Below are positions 10,519-22,980 of a DNA stretch of 64,000 nt, piece after piece. How positions within the stretch are numbered: position 1 is the first letter of the stretch; each line of letters starts with the position of its first letter. The stretch covers positions 5,545,933 through 5,609,932 of the forward strand of contig VUYV01000040.1 in the NCBI GenBank assembly GCA_008711295.1, read 5' to 3'. Origin of the DNA: Anarhynchus alexandrinus (lineage: Eukaryota; Chordata; Aves; Charadriiformes; Charadriidae). Made by a program: the position numbers and the translations under genes. The notes beneath the pieces were generated by a model that searched no databases, was not told where the DNA came from, and saw only the letters and a list, made by a program, of their open reading frames with translations.

Positions 10519-13500
10519 TCTCTCTCAAAAGAGATTCTGTGTCTAATCCAGAGAAAGCCAAATGCTTCTTTGGATTTGGCCCACACATTCAGTAGGGTCA
10601 ATTCTGGAAAGAAAACATAACCATCTGCAACATTAGCCAAGAAGAGCTGCAAGGGAGGTTGAAGTTTCTCCTTCATTTGCAATTTATGGTGACGTGACAG
10701 TCAGGCAGCCTTAATTCACAGAAAAACAACTAGAGCAAAACCAGCGCCTCTGCAAGAGAAACTAGAGGAAACAAAAGCAAATGAGAAGTAAACAGGAAAT
10801 AGCTTGCTGAATAAGAACACGGGAGAAATCATCCAAATTTTCCATATAACATTAATAGATGCAGATTTTGGTTTATGACTGGAGGTGCTACATCATGCTG
10901 CTGTGTCTACCAGCAAAAATCAGTTATAACAAAACCTCTTAATGCAGAAAGGTTAAAGAAAAATCACACGTCTACTCCATGACACTTTTTTTCATTATAC
11001 ATTTTGAGAAATAGATTGGTTCGTGGTAGGAAACAATCTTCTCAGTACTACCTTTCTTGTTCAGTTATGTATAACGCCATAGGTCATTGCTGTATACACA
11101 TACTGCTCCAGCATATCATACCTGTTGTCATCATATTTCAATTGCTATTATAAAGTATTTCCATTACACTGGTTCCTTAGGCATTCAGATGAATGAATTT
11201 AGTATAATTTTTAACATTCATTTGAAAGTTCAAGCATGTTTTCAGAAACTGTCGAGAACTGAAGAAATTAAAAAATAGTTTTTTAAAAAGTTTTTCAATG
11301 TATAAATTTATATTCTTTAAAGAGGCACCATTCACAGAGAAAAGCTATTCTCCACAGGCAATACCACAAAAATAACATGACAAGAATATAAAGTGAAATG
11401 TATTAATTGGTATTTGTCAGAATTTACATGAGAAAAGCAAGGTTTTGGGATTTTAAGGGTGTAGCATAACAAAAGCACCAGTTCAGAGATCAGAAGTTAT
11501 GAAGAACACACGCTGTGCTCCCTCCCACGGAAGGGTATTTGCTTTCTATACACAGAACAGCAACTCTGCAACATGAAGAGTCAGGGCTTTTTTTCCCCCC
11601 ACTGTCATGTATTTTTAACTCAGTAAAATAATTCTTCCCATTCACCGAGTTACTTGGTATTTCTTTTAAACACTAGGGAGGAAGCAGATCAAAACCACGC
11701 ATTTCGTATTTCACTGTTTATATGGAAAAGGAAGTTAATAGATGTAACTTGCAGAAGACTAAGCTGAATTTCAATGCCTCTCCAAACATTTAACAAGACT
11801 GATTAACTAAACTTTTCTTTAACCATTGGCAAGACAGAAGATAGCATATATTATGTATGAAAAATATTTGAATGAATATGAACATGTTTGATAGTAAGTT
11901 TCAAATCATGTTAAAATTCTCATTCGTGAGAGCATTAAGTCATTTAAGATTTTGAATAATTGGAAAACTTTTTTTGAAAAGAGGAAAGAAAAGTACTGTA
12001 ATGGCAAACATTTTATAATACAGATTATGTTAAATATTGCTGTAAAGATATTTCAAGAGATACAGATTTTCAGTGAATAAGTAAACCTCTCTATGTGACA
12101 CAGTACTCCCAACCAGTATGACGCTCCTAGCTTGAAATAATTTGAAATAGTTTTAACAAGCGCCAAGCACCTTGGTTTAGGCGAAGCATTTTTAAATACT
12201 TGTTCAAACGAAATAGTTTACGACGAAGACAAGTAAATCAAGCATCTAAAAATTAAAAACTTTAAATACCTCTTTAGATGCTGTTCCAGTTCCAAGAATA
12301 ACACTTTCATGGTTATGTGGTCAGAGCCTTGTTTCTGGAGAAGCGTCACTTTCATTGATGTATCTATTTAGTACCTGCCGATTAGTTTTCCCCAGATGGA
12401 GGGTGGGAAGAAATACCTCTCGGTCCTTGGCAGCCTTAAGATTAGCATTAGCATTCCACTATTAACCACGGGTCCTGAACTCCGCAGCACTTTCAAGAAT
12501 CACAAAGCCTCACCCGTTAAAGATTATCCACTCACTTCTATTCAAAGTTTGCAGAGTTTAATAGTGGTTGGTCATGATCAACAAAAACAAGAAGGGTGAA
12601 TGGTGACGACACTACAGATCCTGAGATCACATGGTGTTCTGTTACATAAAGCATCAAGAGAGATTAAAATCTTCACGATTAGGTTTTCAAATCTCAAGCA
12701 AATGCATCTTCTTTCAGCAGTGCCAAATTCGCCAGCTCTCGCGCTGATTCAGCCTGCTCCCACTCTTTGTAAAGCACACGTTAATCGCTACAGGTAGCTA
12801 ATTCTGCTTACAGAAAGGCAGCTGAGTTGCACTGTTTCTCAAATAAAAGTTCTAGTGCTTAATGGCAACTGTAATTAGACACAGAACTGAAAGTACCCAG
12901 TTCGCTAAAAGAATATTTCACACAGGCAAATCCTATCCCTGACTGCTACTATAACATGAACCAGTGATGAGTTACAGACATGCACCTGGTTAGAGTCCTC
13001 TGTAGACCAAATAAACAGCTTATCATGTATCAATCCAAAAATTCAATTGAATATTGCATATTCTTACTCATAAGAAACACATACCACCATAAGGAAGTTT
13101 TGGTGCATTGTAGTACATCTACACCATGTAACTGCGAGGCTACTTGCATAGGTATCATTATATCCAACATTGCCTCAATGTAAACTTATACCTTCCTCTA
13201 TCATGGTGAATGATTTTCAGTCTGAACAAAAGTTGACTGCTCACAGTACATTGTAGAGAACTGAACAAGATTCACCTTCCCAGTCTACACACTGTAGAGC
13301 TGGGGAGCTGGAGATAACCCCTCATCATGGAAATAGCTCCTATTTGCAGCACATCTGCATGAATCCCCACCACACAAGACAACATGGGCGCTGATATTAC
13401 ACTTCTCCGTGTAAGTCAGACCAAGACCACAAAAATGCAGAGGCAAAACCAGAAATCAAACCTAGCAAATGTCACTTGGGCTTACCACTGTCTGCTAAAG

Positions 13501-16500
13501 CAATGTCAGATGTGTTTCCTCAAGTAGATTTGCATTGTAAGATATAGGAAAGAAACAAAATAGAAAGGCCAAACAAGTTGGCTCAGATTGGCCATCTACT
13601 ATTTAGCAGCATTTCTGCTGTACCTTGCCAAAGCACTGAAAAGGTGACTGATGGCAAGAGAAGCAGGTATTACATGACAAAAAGTCTGGCTTAGGGGAGG
13701 GAGGGGTAAAACCAATCCTATTTATTAGAACCAACAAGTTTACCATCACAAAAGGGGAGTATTTTGGCTAGGAGGTAGAAATGAAAACAATGAGAAGAAA
13801 TAACACGATTTTTTTTTCTGGGGGTGAGGGGTGCAGAGGGATGTTCCCCCTTCCCAGAGCCAAGAGGGAGGGAATTCAGATAATTTAAACTGGGCAGTGC
13901 TACTAACTGTGAAGCAGTGCGGAATATTTCTAAATGGTCTTCCCAGAGCCTGGTACATCTGACTTGTAAGGACAAAGCATCATGTTCATTTTAAAGCACA
14001 CCAGGGAGATTGAAGCAGACAAGTTACACTTTACAAATAAATGTTTCTCTCATGACATCAAGTCCATCTCCCTCAGTACAGCATGGAAATGGGTAACAGT
14101 CACGGCTCATTTGAGGGTCCTCCTCTCACTCCCATTGAAAAGCCACGGAGGTGGGACCACTTAGATGGCAGAGCGGTTGTACTTTTGGATCTTGGTCCTT
14201 GGAGAAGCAGCAGACAGGTATAACAGCCCTATGAGAGGCATGCTTACTCTGAAAGCAGAGCTACTCTTGAAAGCTGCAAGTGCATACTAACATGGTACAA
14301 CTGCATATAAAAAGGGGAGGGGGAGATGATTTGCAGAAGGTAGTAGACTTTCAATAGGCTTTCAAGGAACAGTCAGCTAGGAACAAAGCAATCAACAACT
14401 ATTAAGATGAGAAAGTTTGACCTAGTATTATTGAATAACTTCAGTACTCAAGATGAAGTATTACTTACAGCAAGGAGTCTTGCTTATTTTAAAGAGCCAA
14501 AGCATGAAGCTGACTAGAGAAATCACAGAATCATAATGAATTCCAGAAAGCTGAGCCAAGACAGAAATTATAATTTGAGTGGCATCCTTACATATCCTTT
14601 CACAGTCAGAGACTTAGTACAATAATAATCCCTAATGAATCCTACTGGTTACATTATCTTATATATGACATATCCTACAGCCTCCCTTGGCCACCCTATA
14701 AAGTACACAGCCGACCCGTGGCAGTCAGGCTCAGCTGAGTCTGTATCCCACAGAACTGCACCAACAGACCTGATGGCTTTGGATTTTAAACTGCCCTTCT
14801 CCTAACCCTCTTTAACATCTCTGTTGCCTGTATTCCCTTCTGTAAAGCTGCACGCTTGACATCAGCTAGGAAGACAATTTTTCTCCATAATTGTTGTACT
14901 TGGTCCGGTCACAGGTTGTCTTCCAGGATGACTAAAATAATGAATGCACATTGAAGTATGTTGGAGTGGGAAAGGGATGAAAGCAGTGATGTTAACCTTT
15001 CCCATGGACAGTCTTTACTTTGTCCTTTCCTATTCCAAGATGCCCTCTGAACAGGAGCTCCATCACGCTAGGGGCTGTATCAAGACAGTTAAAAACAAGG
15101 TCCAGTAAGTTGTGCACATCTGACCAATACATTGCTCAGCTCCAACGCTGCTCTGACTCAAATCTGGGTTCCCTTTATAGCCGAAAGGATCACTAAATAT
15201 TAGATTACATGGGGAAAAAATCAATTTCTTGAGAGACACAAATCTAAGCACTGAATATAATTTTTGAAAGATAAATAATTATGTACTATCAACTCATGCC
15301 CACACACAAAGATGCTGGCAGAAGTTATCTTTCCAGCATCCTCCTCATGAGCTTACGCTAAAGTCCTTGTAATTTGCTCTGCTTATTAAAAGAAGTTGTC
15401 AGAGTCAGTTTGAAAATGAAAGGCAAATATTTTTTTTTAATATATATGTGCATGTATGATGCAGGACTACAGAACAAATTCATCTGCTTCATTCTGCAGA
15501 GAAGCAAGCATGCTGCTGGTCCCACAAAGAGAAGTCATAGGTAGCTCCATTTCTGATAACACCAATCACCTTTCCTCATGCTTCAGCCCTAATTCTAGTG
15601 ATGACTTTACAGTAAGGCAACACTCACAGGCTTCATTTGATGCTAATTCTCCAGTTATGCCAAGTAAAATGGTTTCTATACCACTGATCTAAAAGGACAT
15701 AATTCCAACTCATCACCTTTTTATTTGGGGGTTTTGTGCCCCAGAGGAGTCATCAGTTTCATTTTTCACCTTCATGAAAAACAGCAAAGGATTTGCTTTG
15801 TCAGTTACCAAACTGAAATCAAATTAAATGTTAAAACATAACCACTGCAGAGGCAGGTATTCCAATAACCACGTGATTTCTCTCATAAGCATTCCCATAA
15901 ATTTGCCAATTCTGGTTTCAATGCAGTCAAGTAATTAGAAGTACTTTTCAGTTATGTGTAGGTCAACAACTTACAGGTAACAGAAACCACAAAGAAATTG
16001 TAAGTCAACTGGATTAACTAAGCGATGGAACATTTTTACTGCTTTGAAAAAATAGCCTCTAGCTGCAACCGAAAAAATGCCTGAAGTACAAGGATCTGCT
16101 TTCTTCTCCTGTCACATTCAAGAATTCAGCACCAAGCTATGCTTTCTTTCCTTTGTCCTGAACCATTCTGGCTGTTATATAAAGTGACAGATTGCACACA
16201 GATGAATTATCACTGTGGGTACACTAGGATGTCAGATACGGGTAAGTTTTAGCATTTAATGAAACAAAAAACAACAAGATTTCATGCATGACAGCATCAG
16301 GGTACCTAGGTTCCCCCCCACCCCGCCTATAGCTCTTATGCCCAAAGGGGAGGAGGGAGTGTATTTCAAGATATTTAACTTGTGGTACTCCTTGACAGTT
16401 TTGCTTTAAAAAAAAAAATAAAATAAATACATCAGCCCAAGTTTAGATTTAACCTGGTAAACGAACGAATCTGGCATTCAGCCAAGAGAATTTACTGTTT

Positions 16501-19321
16501 ATGTCAGTCTGAATGAAGTGCAGCACTTGAGCACGAATTCCTGAGCGTGTCACACATCGCTGAGCTGCCATACCTTCATGGGGTAAACATTTAGCAGGTT
16601 CATTTTCTGCGTACTATAGACAACTTCAGAGACAGCTTGAATAATCCAGACTTTACCATAGCAAAAAAAACAGAAAATAGAGCGCAAGCCAACCTTTAGA
16701 CTACAGACATAAAAAGCCCTATGGTAACAATGTCAATTTGGATGCAGTGCAACAAACTAAGAATACATTTAAAATCCTGATGTGCATAGGAGTTCTTGAC
16801 AAAGCAGAAAAAACACCAGATAAACATTCAAGCTCTTCTAGAAGTTTTAAACATGCAATCCTTAAGATACTTAAGGGTTAAAAAATTACTAAAATAGTGA
16901 TATGAGATTCAGTACTCAGGATCTCCAAAGTTTGTTTTGTCATTACAGCGCAGTGTACAAGACTACTTCTTCACGGGTTCAAAAAGAACAAACCAACCTT
17001 TATATGAAGTTTCAGTGCTTATTGTTATGGGAGATACCCCATATACCTTTTTCATCATAACTTATGTTTTTTTTAAATGCTTTGTTTCCACCACCCCCAT
17101 TTTAAATCAATTTTTATAGAGTGTTTTTGCACAAAGTGCTTTGCAAGGCTGATAGTCAGCGGCAGCAGCACACAAAAACCAAATCTGACTTCAGAAAAGA
17201 CTCCTTAGAACTCATCAGTGAAGCAAGGCACACTGGATTATCAAAGGAAATAAAACTGACAACAAGAAAAGGGAAAAAGCACAAAAAGCTGTACAAAGAC
17301 ATCTGCACCATAATGAAAACCAAAGCACTGAAGTGAAAGACAAATGCATGGATGCCAAGCTGGGAAGTATCTCATTCCCAAATGCTAGCAGCAGAAATCA
17401 CTGCTGTACCTTTGCTACCCTCATATTTTGAACAGATGTAATGAAGTGCCGTTAGAGAAGATGGCTTTATTTCACTCCATCATTAAGCAACTCAAAAAAA
17501 AAAAGTGTCTTTAGCTATTAACATCCTAATTAAGCATCTGAGGAGTATTCTTATACGTCCTTCATAGTCATCACCAAGCGATACAAAGGTAAGGTTTTCA
17601 GTTACACAGAGATAAGCATTACAATTGCACAGCATTAGCCTGTTGTTTTACACTTAATTTTTATTTTCATCTGAGTACCACTACATATACTGCCAAACAG
17701 CAAATCCTCCATGTATGAAAGATCAAGAAACACGTACATGAAAAATCTTACTGGGTCTGAAATGCCCATCTAGCCTGGGAGCCACCTCTAGGCATGGCCA
17801 GAGGCAGAGGTCTGGGGGAGAACCCAAAAAAGCAGGCAGATAAATGCAACTTTCCTATAGCATCCTTCTACCTGTCGACAACCAGCAACTTGAGGAGCTC
17901 CTGCACAAGAAGGAATAACTTCGTGTTTAATAACTCAAGAGAATTTTCTTCCAGAAGAAAAGTTCTTCAAGAACCGGTCCAGTTGTTTTCTTTTAAAGAA
18001 ATTACTCACATCACATAGTTCTGAAACTTTGTAAAACTCTGCTGTTTAATTCTGAGTTAATTACCATGGGAAGAAACAGTTTTCAAACTACCCAATATGA
18101 AGCATCAACCACCCTGGCTGCTAAAGTGATATGAATTTGAATGTCTAGAGCAGACCTGATTTAAGAACACATTAAGAACACTTGGAAGACACAGTAAGCA
18201 TGATGGAGCAGCTACAGGGAGTTAATCTTCTCCAAGAACCACAGTGAGCCTTTTGCAAGTGAATGCTTTACATTCCACTAACTGGAAGTCACTGGACTTT
18301 TAGCATTTAATCATACAGAAGAACAAATGTCCTCAAAGCATATTCAAGCTGTGGAACTACGTCACTATTGGGACAAACATGTTTAAAAAAAAAATTGAGT
18401 AAAATATCTTGGGGGGAAGCAGTAATTGAGATTATTGGTCCTGAACATGTATTGCCCATTAGAATATTTACTGGTTACTGTTTTTTGTATTGTGGAGTTC
18501 AGTAAAATCAGATGAAGTCTACAGGAGACAAGCCTTGTATCTCTTCTACAGTTAAGGCATGTCTTTACCCTGGTTATGCTGCGGTATCCTAACCTAAAGT
18601 GAGCACTCCTTTCCTTTACTGTAGCACCTGTGCAATCCAAACCAGCAGAATTTCTGATTAACGAGAAGCCTGATTAACATGGACTGACATCGCACAATAA
18701 CAGCAGCTCAGCATTTTTTGCTGCAAGGGATTGTCAATTTATTCTGCATGTTACATCAGCTGAATACAAAATTAGCAATGAAGGATTTATGGACATTCAG
18801 CTAGACTGGAGGGGAAGGAACCCTCCCCCCCATACGTACGTTTGGTTGTGTTGGGGTTCTTTTTTAACCTATGCATGCAAGAGAAATCTTAAGAGTACTA
18901 TGAAGTTGCCAGTCACAGAATTCACAAAATGGAGCCTCATGGTTAACGGCAAATTAATTTCAACAGACAACTGCAGCACAAAGAGGGACTCACAAGCCTT
19001 CCTATTGAGAAGTGCCATCCAAAACCTACACAGAACAATTCCAAAACAAATCTGCATCCTGCCCAAAGCTCCAAACTGAAACTCATCACCAGGTTTGGGC
19101 TAACAGGTACTGGTTACAGCTATTCCTGGACACCAGAAACTCCTCAGTAATACAGGAACTTTATGAGACTAAGTTACAGCTGACACTCCTTGGGCATTTG
19201 GTGACATCCATACTAAATGAGTAAGTTAAAGATTTACAACAATGTAGCTCTAACCATTATCAAGATAGGAAGAATTTTTAACTCTACAGCTCTCTTCCCC
19301 CCAATTTTTCCTTTCTTTCAG
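10519..19321. other. Non-coding stretch, 10.5-19.3 kb
   Basis: About 8.8 kb of AT-rich intron-like DNA. Visible content is limited to simple tracts: G-rich patches at 13693-13707 and 14311-14324, a T run at 15429-15437 followed by TATATA, an A run at 16407-16417, and a long A run at 17495-17504. Fragments reading ATCACAGAATCAT (14520) recall CR1 ends without CR1 flanks. A purine-rich open frame on plus at 17121-17336 has a lysine-rich translation and no clear splice context. I see no supported gene. Confidence 0.55.
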
Positions 19322-19402
19322 ATTCCAGAGAGCAGCCTGCGCTCAAGCAGTGGTTCAGGCCCAAAAAGCTTGGGGATCTGTGAGGCTAGTGTCTTATTTT
19401 TA
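19322..19402 (+). ncRNA. Candidate plus-strand exon A (lncRNA-like)
   Basis: A very strong acceptor precedes this segment: about 30 nt almost entirely of pyrimidines (TTCCCCCCAATTTTTCC, then TTTCTTTCAG). A good donor follows (TTTTTA|GTAAGT); an alternative donor sits at 19380 (GATCT|GTGAGG). One frame is open and reads IPESSLRSSSGSGPK, continuing beyond the donor to a stop near 19480. The sequence is not recognisable as protein. With 20455-20582 downstream on the same strand it could belong to a spliced non-coding RNA, or it could be a chance splice-site pair. Confidence 0.25.
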
Positions 19403-20454
19403 GTAAGTCAACCTGTTTCAAAAAGGAGGCAAGTAGAAGAACGATGCAGCATCACCTTTGAGACACTACACAAGCACTAATTCATACAGGAGTAACCAAC
19501 CCCTTTTGGTACTGCAAACACAGCAGTTGTAGCATGACCTTTAATGCTCTAAAACCAAGCTGCAGAGATCAGAGAGACTGGGTTTCTCTGCCATGCCCAG
19601 TGTTTTCCTATAGAGGGAGCAACATTTTGCCATCCTAATTCTCTTTTTCAATTAGGCCAGACACTCTGCGAGGCAAGATCTAGCTAAAAAGTGATTCTCC
19701 GATGTTTAAACCAGAATAAAGCCTTCCAGGAACCTCTTGCTGCCAATGGGAAGGCCACACAAGCATTCATTCAGCTCCTGGACCACCAGGACGGGAGGTA
19801 CCGCAGCAGGAATTCTCATGAGCAGCACAACGCAGGCACTGCGCACACAGAAGGACGAAGGATGTAACTTGCTGCTTAAACTGAAACTTCAGGGTTGGAC
19901 GAGTATTCTGTGCATAATCTGTTCCAATACAAAATAACTTTCATGGTGCTGTGAAACCTACTCAAAGACAATAATTTCTGTGAACATACACAAGTGCTTA
20001 AAAGAAAATAGCAGCAACAAAATAACACTGCAGGTAGCAAATGAAACACTTTACCATTTTTAGCCACTGATACTACAACATTTTTTTTTTCCTGTAATGA
20101 ATCCCAACAGTGGCCCACCATGAATGATTAAGCCACACTAGTTCCAGCGTCAACAGTACCCTAATATTAAGCATCAGTTCCTTCAGCAGACATTGGAAGA
20201 CAGCACTAATCCTATACTTGGTTATTTTTACTGCGAACATTTAACTCTTGCACAGCTCTTACCCTGTATCTATTTTGGTATTCTAAATCGAACGTGTTTG
20301 GCAATATTTATTTCAGAAAAGACTGAAAGTCACAACCTTCAATTTTCTTATCTGGCTATTAACAACAGCAAGCAATTCGGAAATTAGCTGTGTCTGACAA
20401 AGCATTTTCTTCAGAGACCTCCTGACTATATATTTTCATTTCTTCCCTTATCAG
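19403..20454. other. Possible intron between the two plus-strand candidates
   Basis: If the two plus-strand candidate exons are real, this is the intron. It starts GTAAGT and ends on a branch-like CTGAC (20422-20426) followed by TTTTCATTTCTTCCCTTATCAG. Nothing else of note is visible except a T run near 20080-20091. Confidence 0.25.
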
Positions 20455-20582
20455 TAAGGAGCACAGAATGCGACAACATTGCAGATGTGCTGAAATGCCC
20501 CTCTTTTAAACCAGAAATTGGGACTTCAGTTCTATAACCAGTAATTATCAGTCATCTTCTTGAAATTAATTGCTCTCATCAG
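20455..20582 (+). ncRNA. Candidate plus-strand exon B, non-coding
   Basis: This 128-nt segment has unusually complete splice signals: a CTGAC branch-type motif about 30 nt upstream, a pyrimidine tract ending TTATCAG, and a consensus donor ATCAG|GTAAGT. All three forward frames contain stops, so it cannot be an internal coding exon. If transcribed, it fits a long non-coding RNA or a 5' untranslated exon. Expression evidence would be needed to separate it from a decoy. Confidence 0.3.
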
Positions 20583-20804
20583 GTAAGTAAAAGCTATGGA
20601 CATTATTTGGGAGACCAAAATAGAGGTTTGGAAGAGTATTACTGCATCTCAAAGAGGAAGAGAGATTATTTTTATGTATGCTATTATTAATGAGACTGAG
20701 AAATGTATTTAATGTGAAATTAAATATTAAATGACAGAACCATAGGAAAACCATCTAACTACAGATTTGGAAACTAGAAATACAGGTCAGTGAACTAAAG
20801 ATAC
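20583..20804. other. Short non-coding spacer
   Basis: AT-rich DNA following the donor of the second plus-strand candidate. I see no structure in it. Confidence 0.5.
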
Positions 20805-20957
20805 AACAATGAGAAGAAAATAGAAATAAAAAGGCAAGTGGAAGCAGGGAAGGAACAGGGAGAAAGAATAGTCAGAGAAAATAGCAAGGAGGGTGAGGCA
20901 TTAAAGAGAGAAGGGTCAGGAACTGCACAAGGGAGTGAAGAGGATAAAGGAATTATG
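20805..20957. repeat. Long purine-rich tract
   Basis: About 150 bases are nearly all A and G on plus, with only scattered C and T, for example GGGAGAAAGAATAGTCAGAG. It is not a simple repeat with a fixed unit. Long homopurine/homopyrimidine stretches can adopt triplex structures, and on the minus strand the same tract would act as pyrimidine-rich intron sequence. Confidence 0.7.
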
Positions 20958-22871
20958 GGCTAAAAATACACAAAAGAAAGGTAATAGCAGATGTTATTTT
21001 TTGGTACATTTAATAGAGCATCTGAATAGCAGAAAGAGCATTTCTGGAAATGCCAGATTTCTCTGGAAAAAGAGAAATATAGGAAGGGAAGGATTAAGAA
21101 ACTAAATCTACAGTGAGCAGCTGCCAAAGCCCTGCAATTTCCCTTGGCAGACCAGCACTTCGATTCATAACCCAATGCCATGACATCACTGTCTTATGAT
21201 GACAGCTTATGAAAAAGAGCAAAAAAAAGGGGGGGGGGGGAATCAGAAGTTTCAGACTCTCAATCTCGCTTCTCTGTGTACGTGAGGAAAAACATCCAGC
21301 CTATGACGACTCTCTCTTTAGTTCATGCTCCAAATACAATGTACTAGAGAAATACTGTAACCTAAGGTACCAGAACTAAAACAGTTATGTTAGCAGAGAT
21401 CCTTACATGGCTCAGCTTACCCCACTGGAAAGGGCTAAGGTGGCAATGCTAGGGTAGCTCATTGCAAAACAACCCATACAGCCCTGAACTGTGCTGTCCT
21501 GCATTTTGTAGCCATGCACAAAAGCCTCTCCACCGTGCAAATTCTCCTGCCAGGAGCACTGCAGTTCAGTATAGCACCAGCAGCTCTTGGTTTAACCTCT
21601 ATGGCAGCTGTCTTCTCAGTAGAGGTGGGTTAAACAGTGCAGCAATTAAAAGCAAAAAGCCAGCCTACACCCGTCTTTCCATAATCACAACTGATTTGGT
21701 CACCGCAAGCACAAGGACTTTTTAAGAGAGCGGCACTCTGTGTGAGCTCTGAACAATACAGTGCTATTTTCACTCCAGAGCACAGGGAGGAAGAAAGAGT
21801 GAGCAGGCATTTTGTGTGGGGAGGACAGACAGACACAAAGCTAGTTTATTGACCTATCTGCATTTCAGCTATAGTTAATAATGGCTAACACTTCATATTG
21901 TTCACTGAAAAATGCACCAGAAGCAGTAAGGATGATGGGTTCTAAGTGTATTCCAAAAAGCCTCTGTACTTCTTGCTTCTGAATATCAATTTATCAAGTA
22001 TAAAAACTGAGAGTTCTTGTTTCCAAGGTGCCTGAAAAAAAATCAAAGTTTATTACTTTCTCCTTCAGTGAACAGTTCAGTATCTCATTAAACAATTGCC
22101 GTGATCCCTATTGGTACATACACACCGATCCAAGTCCAAAGATGTAAGTAATCTTCTCAGGCATTCATGGCAACAGGCTTTCCATTAACAAAGGCTGAAC
22201 TTTCCATGTTTTAATAAAAGGCACAAATGTAGCTAACAAGACAAGTTAAATAACGTTCTTTTCCTGTCACTCCATTACACATACTCCACTATTGTATATC
22301 ACCATGGGCTCCAACTAATGGCCATGAAAGGTTCTCCTACTTCATCCTGCCCGCATGTTATTGCCTTCTCCTTTGCACTGGATCTGATGGAAAACCAAAA
22401 TTATTACCTACTACACCATGTCAGCAATATAAAAGTGAGGGCAGAAATGAGTGACTGGCAGAGGGGGAAGAGTGAGAATATATAAATATTTTTCATTCTA
22501 GGCTGCTTTCCCCTTCCTTACACAAGCACATATGCCAACTCCACTATCAGCATAAGGTCCTCCAGGAAACACCAGACAGGAAGTGCTACCACCAAAAAGC
22601 AAACATGAAAATTTTTTGGTATTGTCAATCTGGATGTTTTGTTGTTGTTGTTTTTGAACTGGGGGAAGGAATAAGAAAAGCAGATAAGGAAGAAAATATA
22701 CAGGCCATTTTCCCGGCTAGTCATCTTTTCTAGTGATATCCATCATGGCAGTAGGATTTCCCTTTCCCAGTCTACAGCTAAATATGTGGCACATCTGATT
22801 CAAGATTTATTGCACGCTGCCGAGTAGAGGGCATGCTCAGTAAATACAGATAGAAACAGAGTGATATTTAC
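20958..22871. other. Non-coding stretch, 21.0-22.9 kb
   Basis: Contains an A8-G12 junction at 21221-21240 and otherwise ordinary AT-rich DNA. No gene is supported. Confidence 0.55.
21229..21240. repeat. Poly(G) run of 12
   Basis: Eight A residues are followed directly by twelve G residues. It is a mononucleotide tract, likely polymorphic and hard to sequence, and able to join a quadruplex with itself. Confidence 0.9.
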
Positions 22872-22980
22872 CTGTGTCAGAAGTTTATCAGAACAGTTGA
22901 AGAACCACATTCCAAAGAAGATAAGCAGGCAGGCAGAAAGGACAGCAGAAAAGAGAAACAAAACTAAATTATAATCAAAA
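22872..22980 (-). CDS. Weak candidate exon with hydrophobic frame
   Basis: On minus, a possible acceptor (TGTTAG at 22981) leads to 109 nt that end at a good donor (ACACAG|GTAAAT). One frame is open and reads LVLFLFSAVLSACLLIFFG then MWFFNCSDKLLTQ, like a membrane helix. The hydrophobic residues come from a T/C-rich tract, and any pyrimidine-rich intron segment translates this way. The tract could equally be the pyrimidine run of an acceptor ending at the same CACAG. I keep it as a weak candidate only. Confidence 0.15.
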
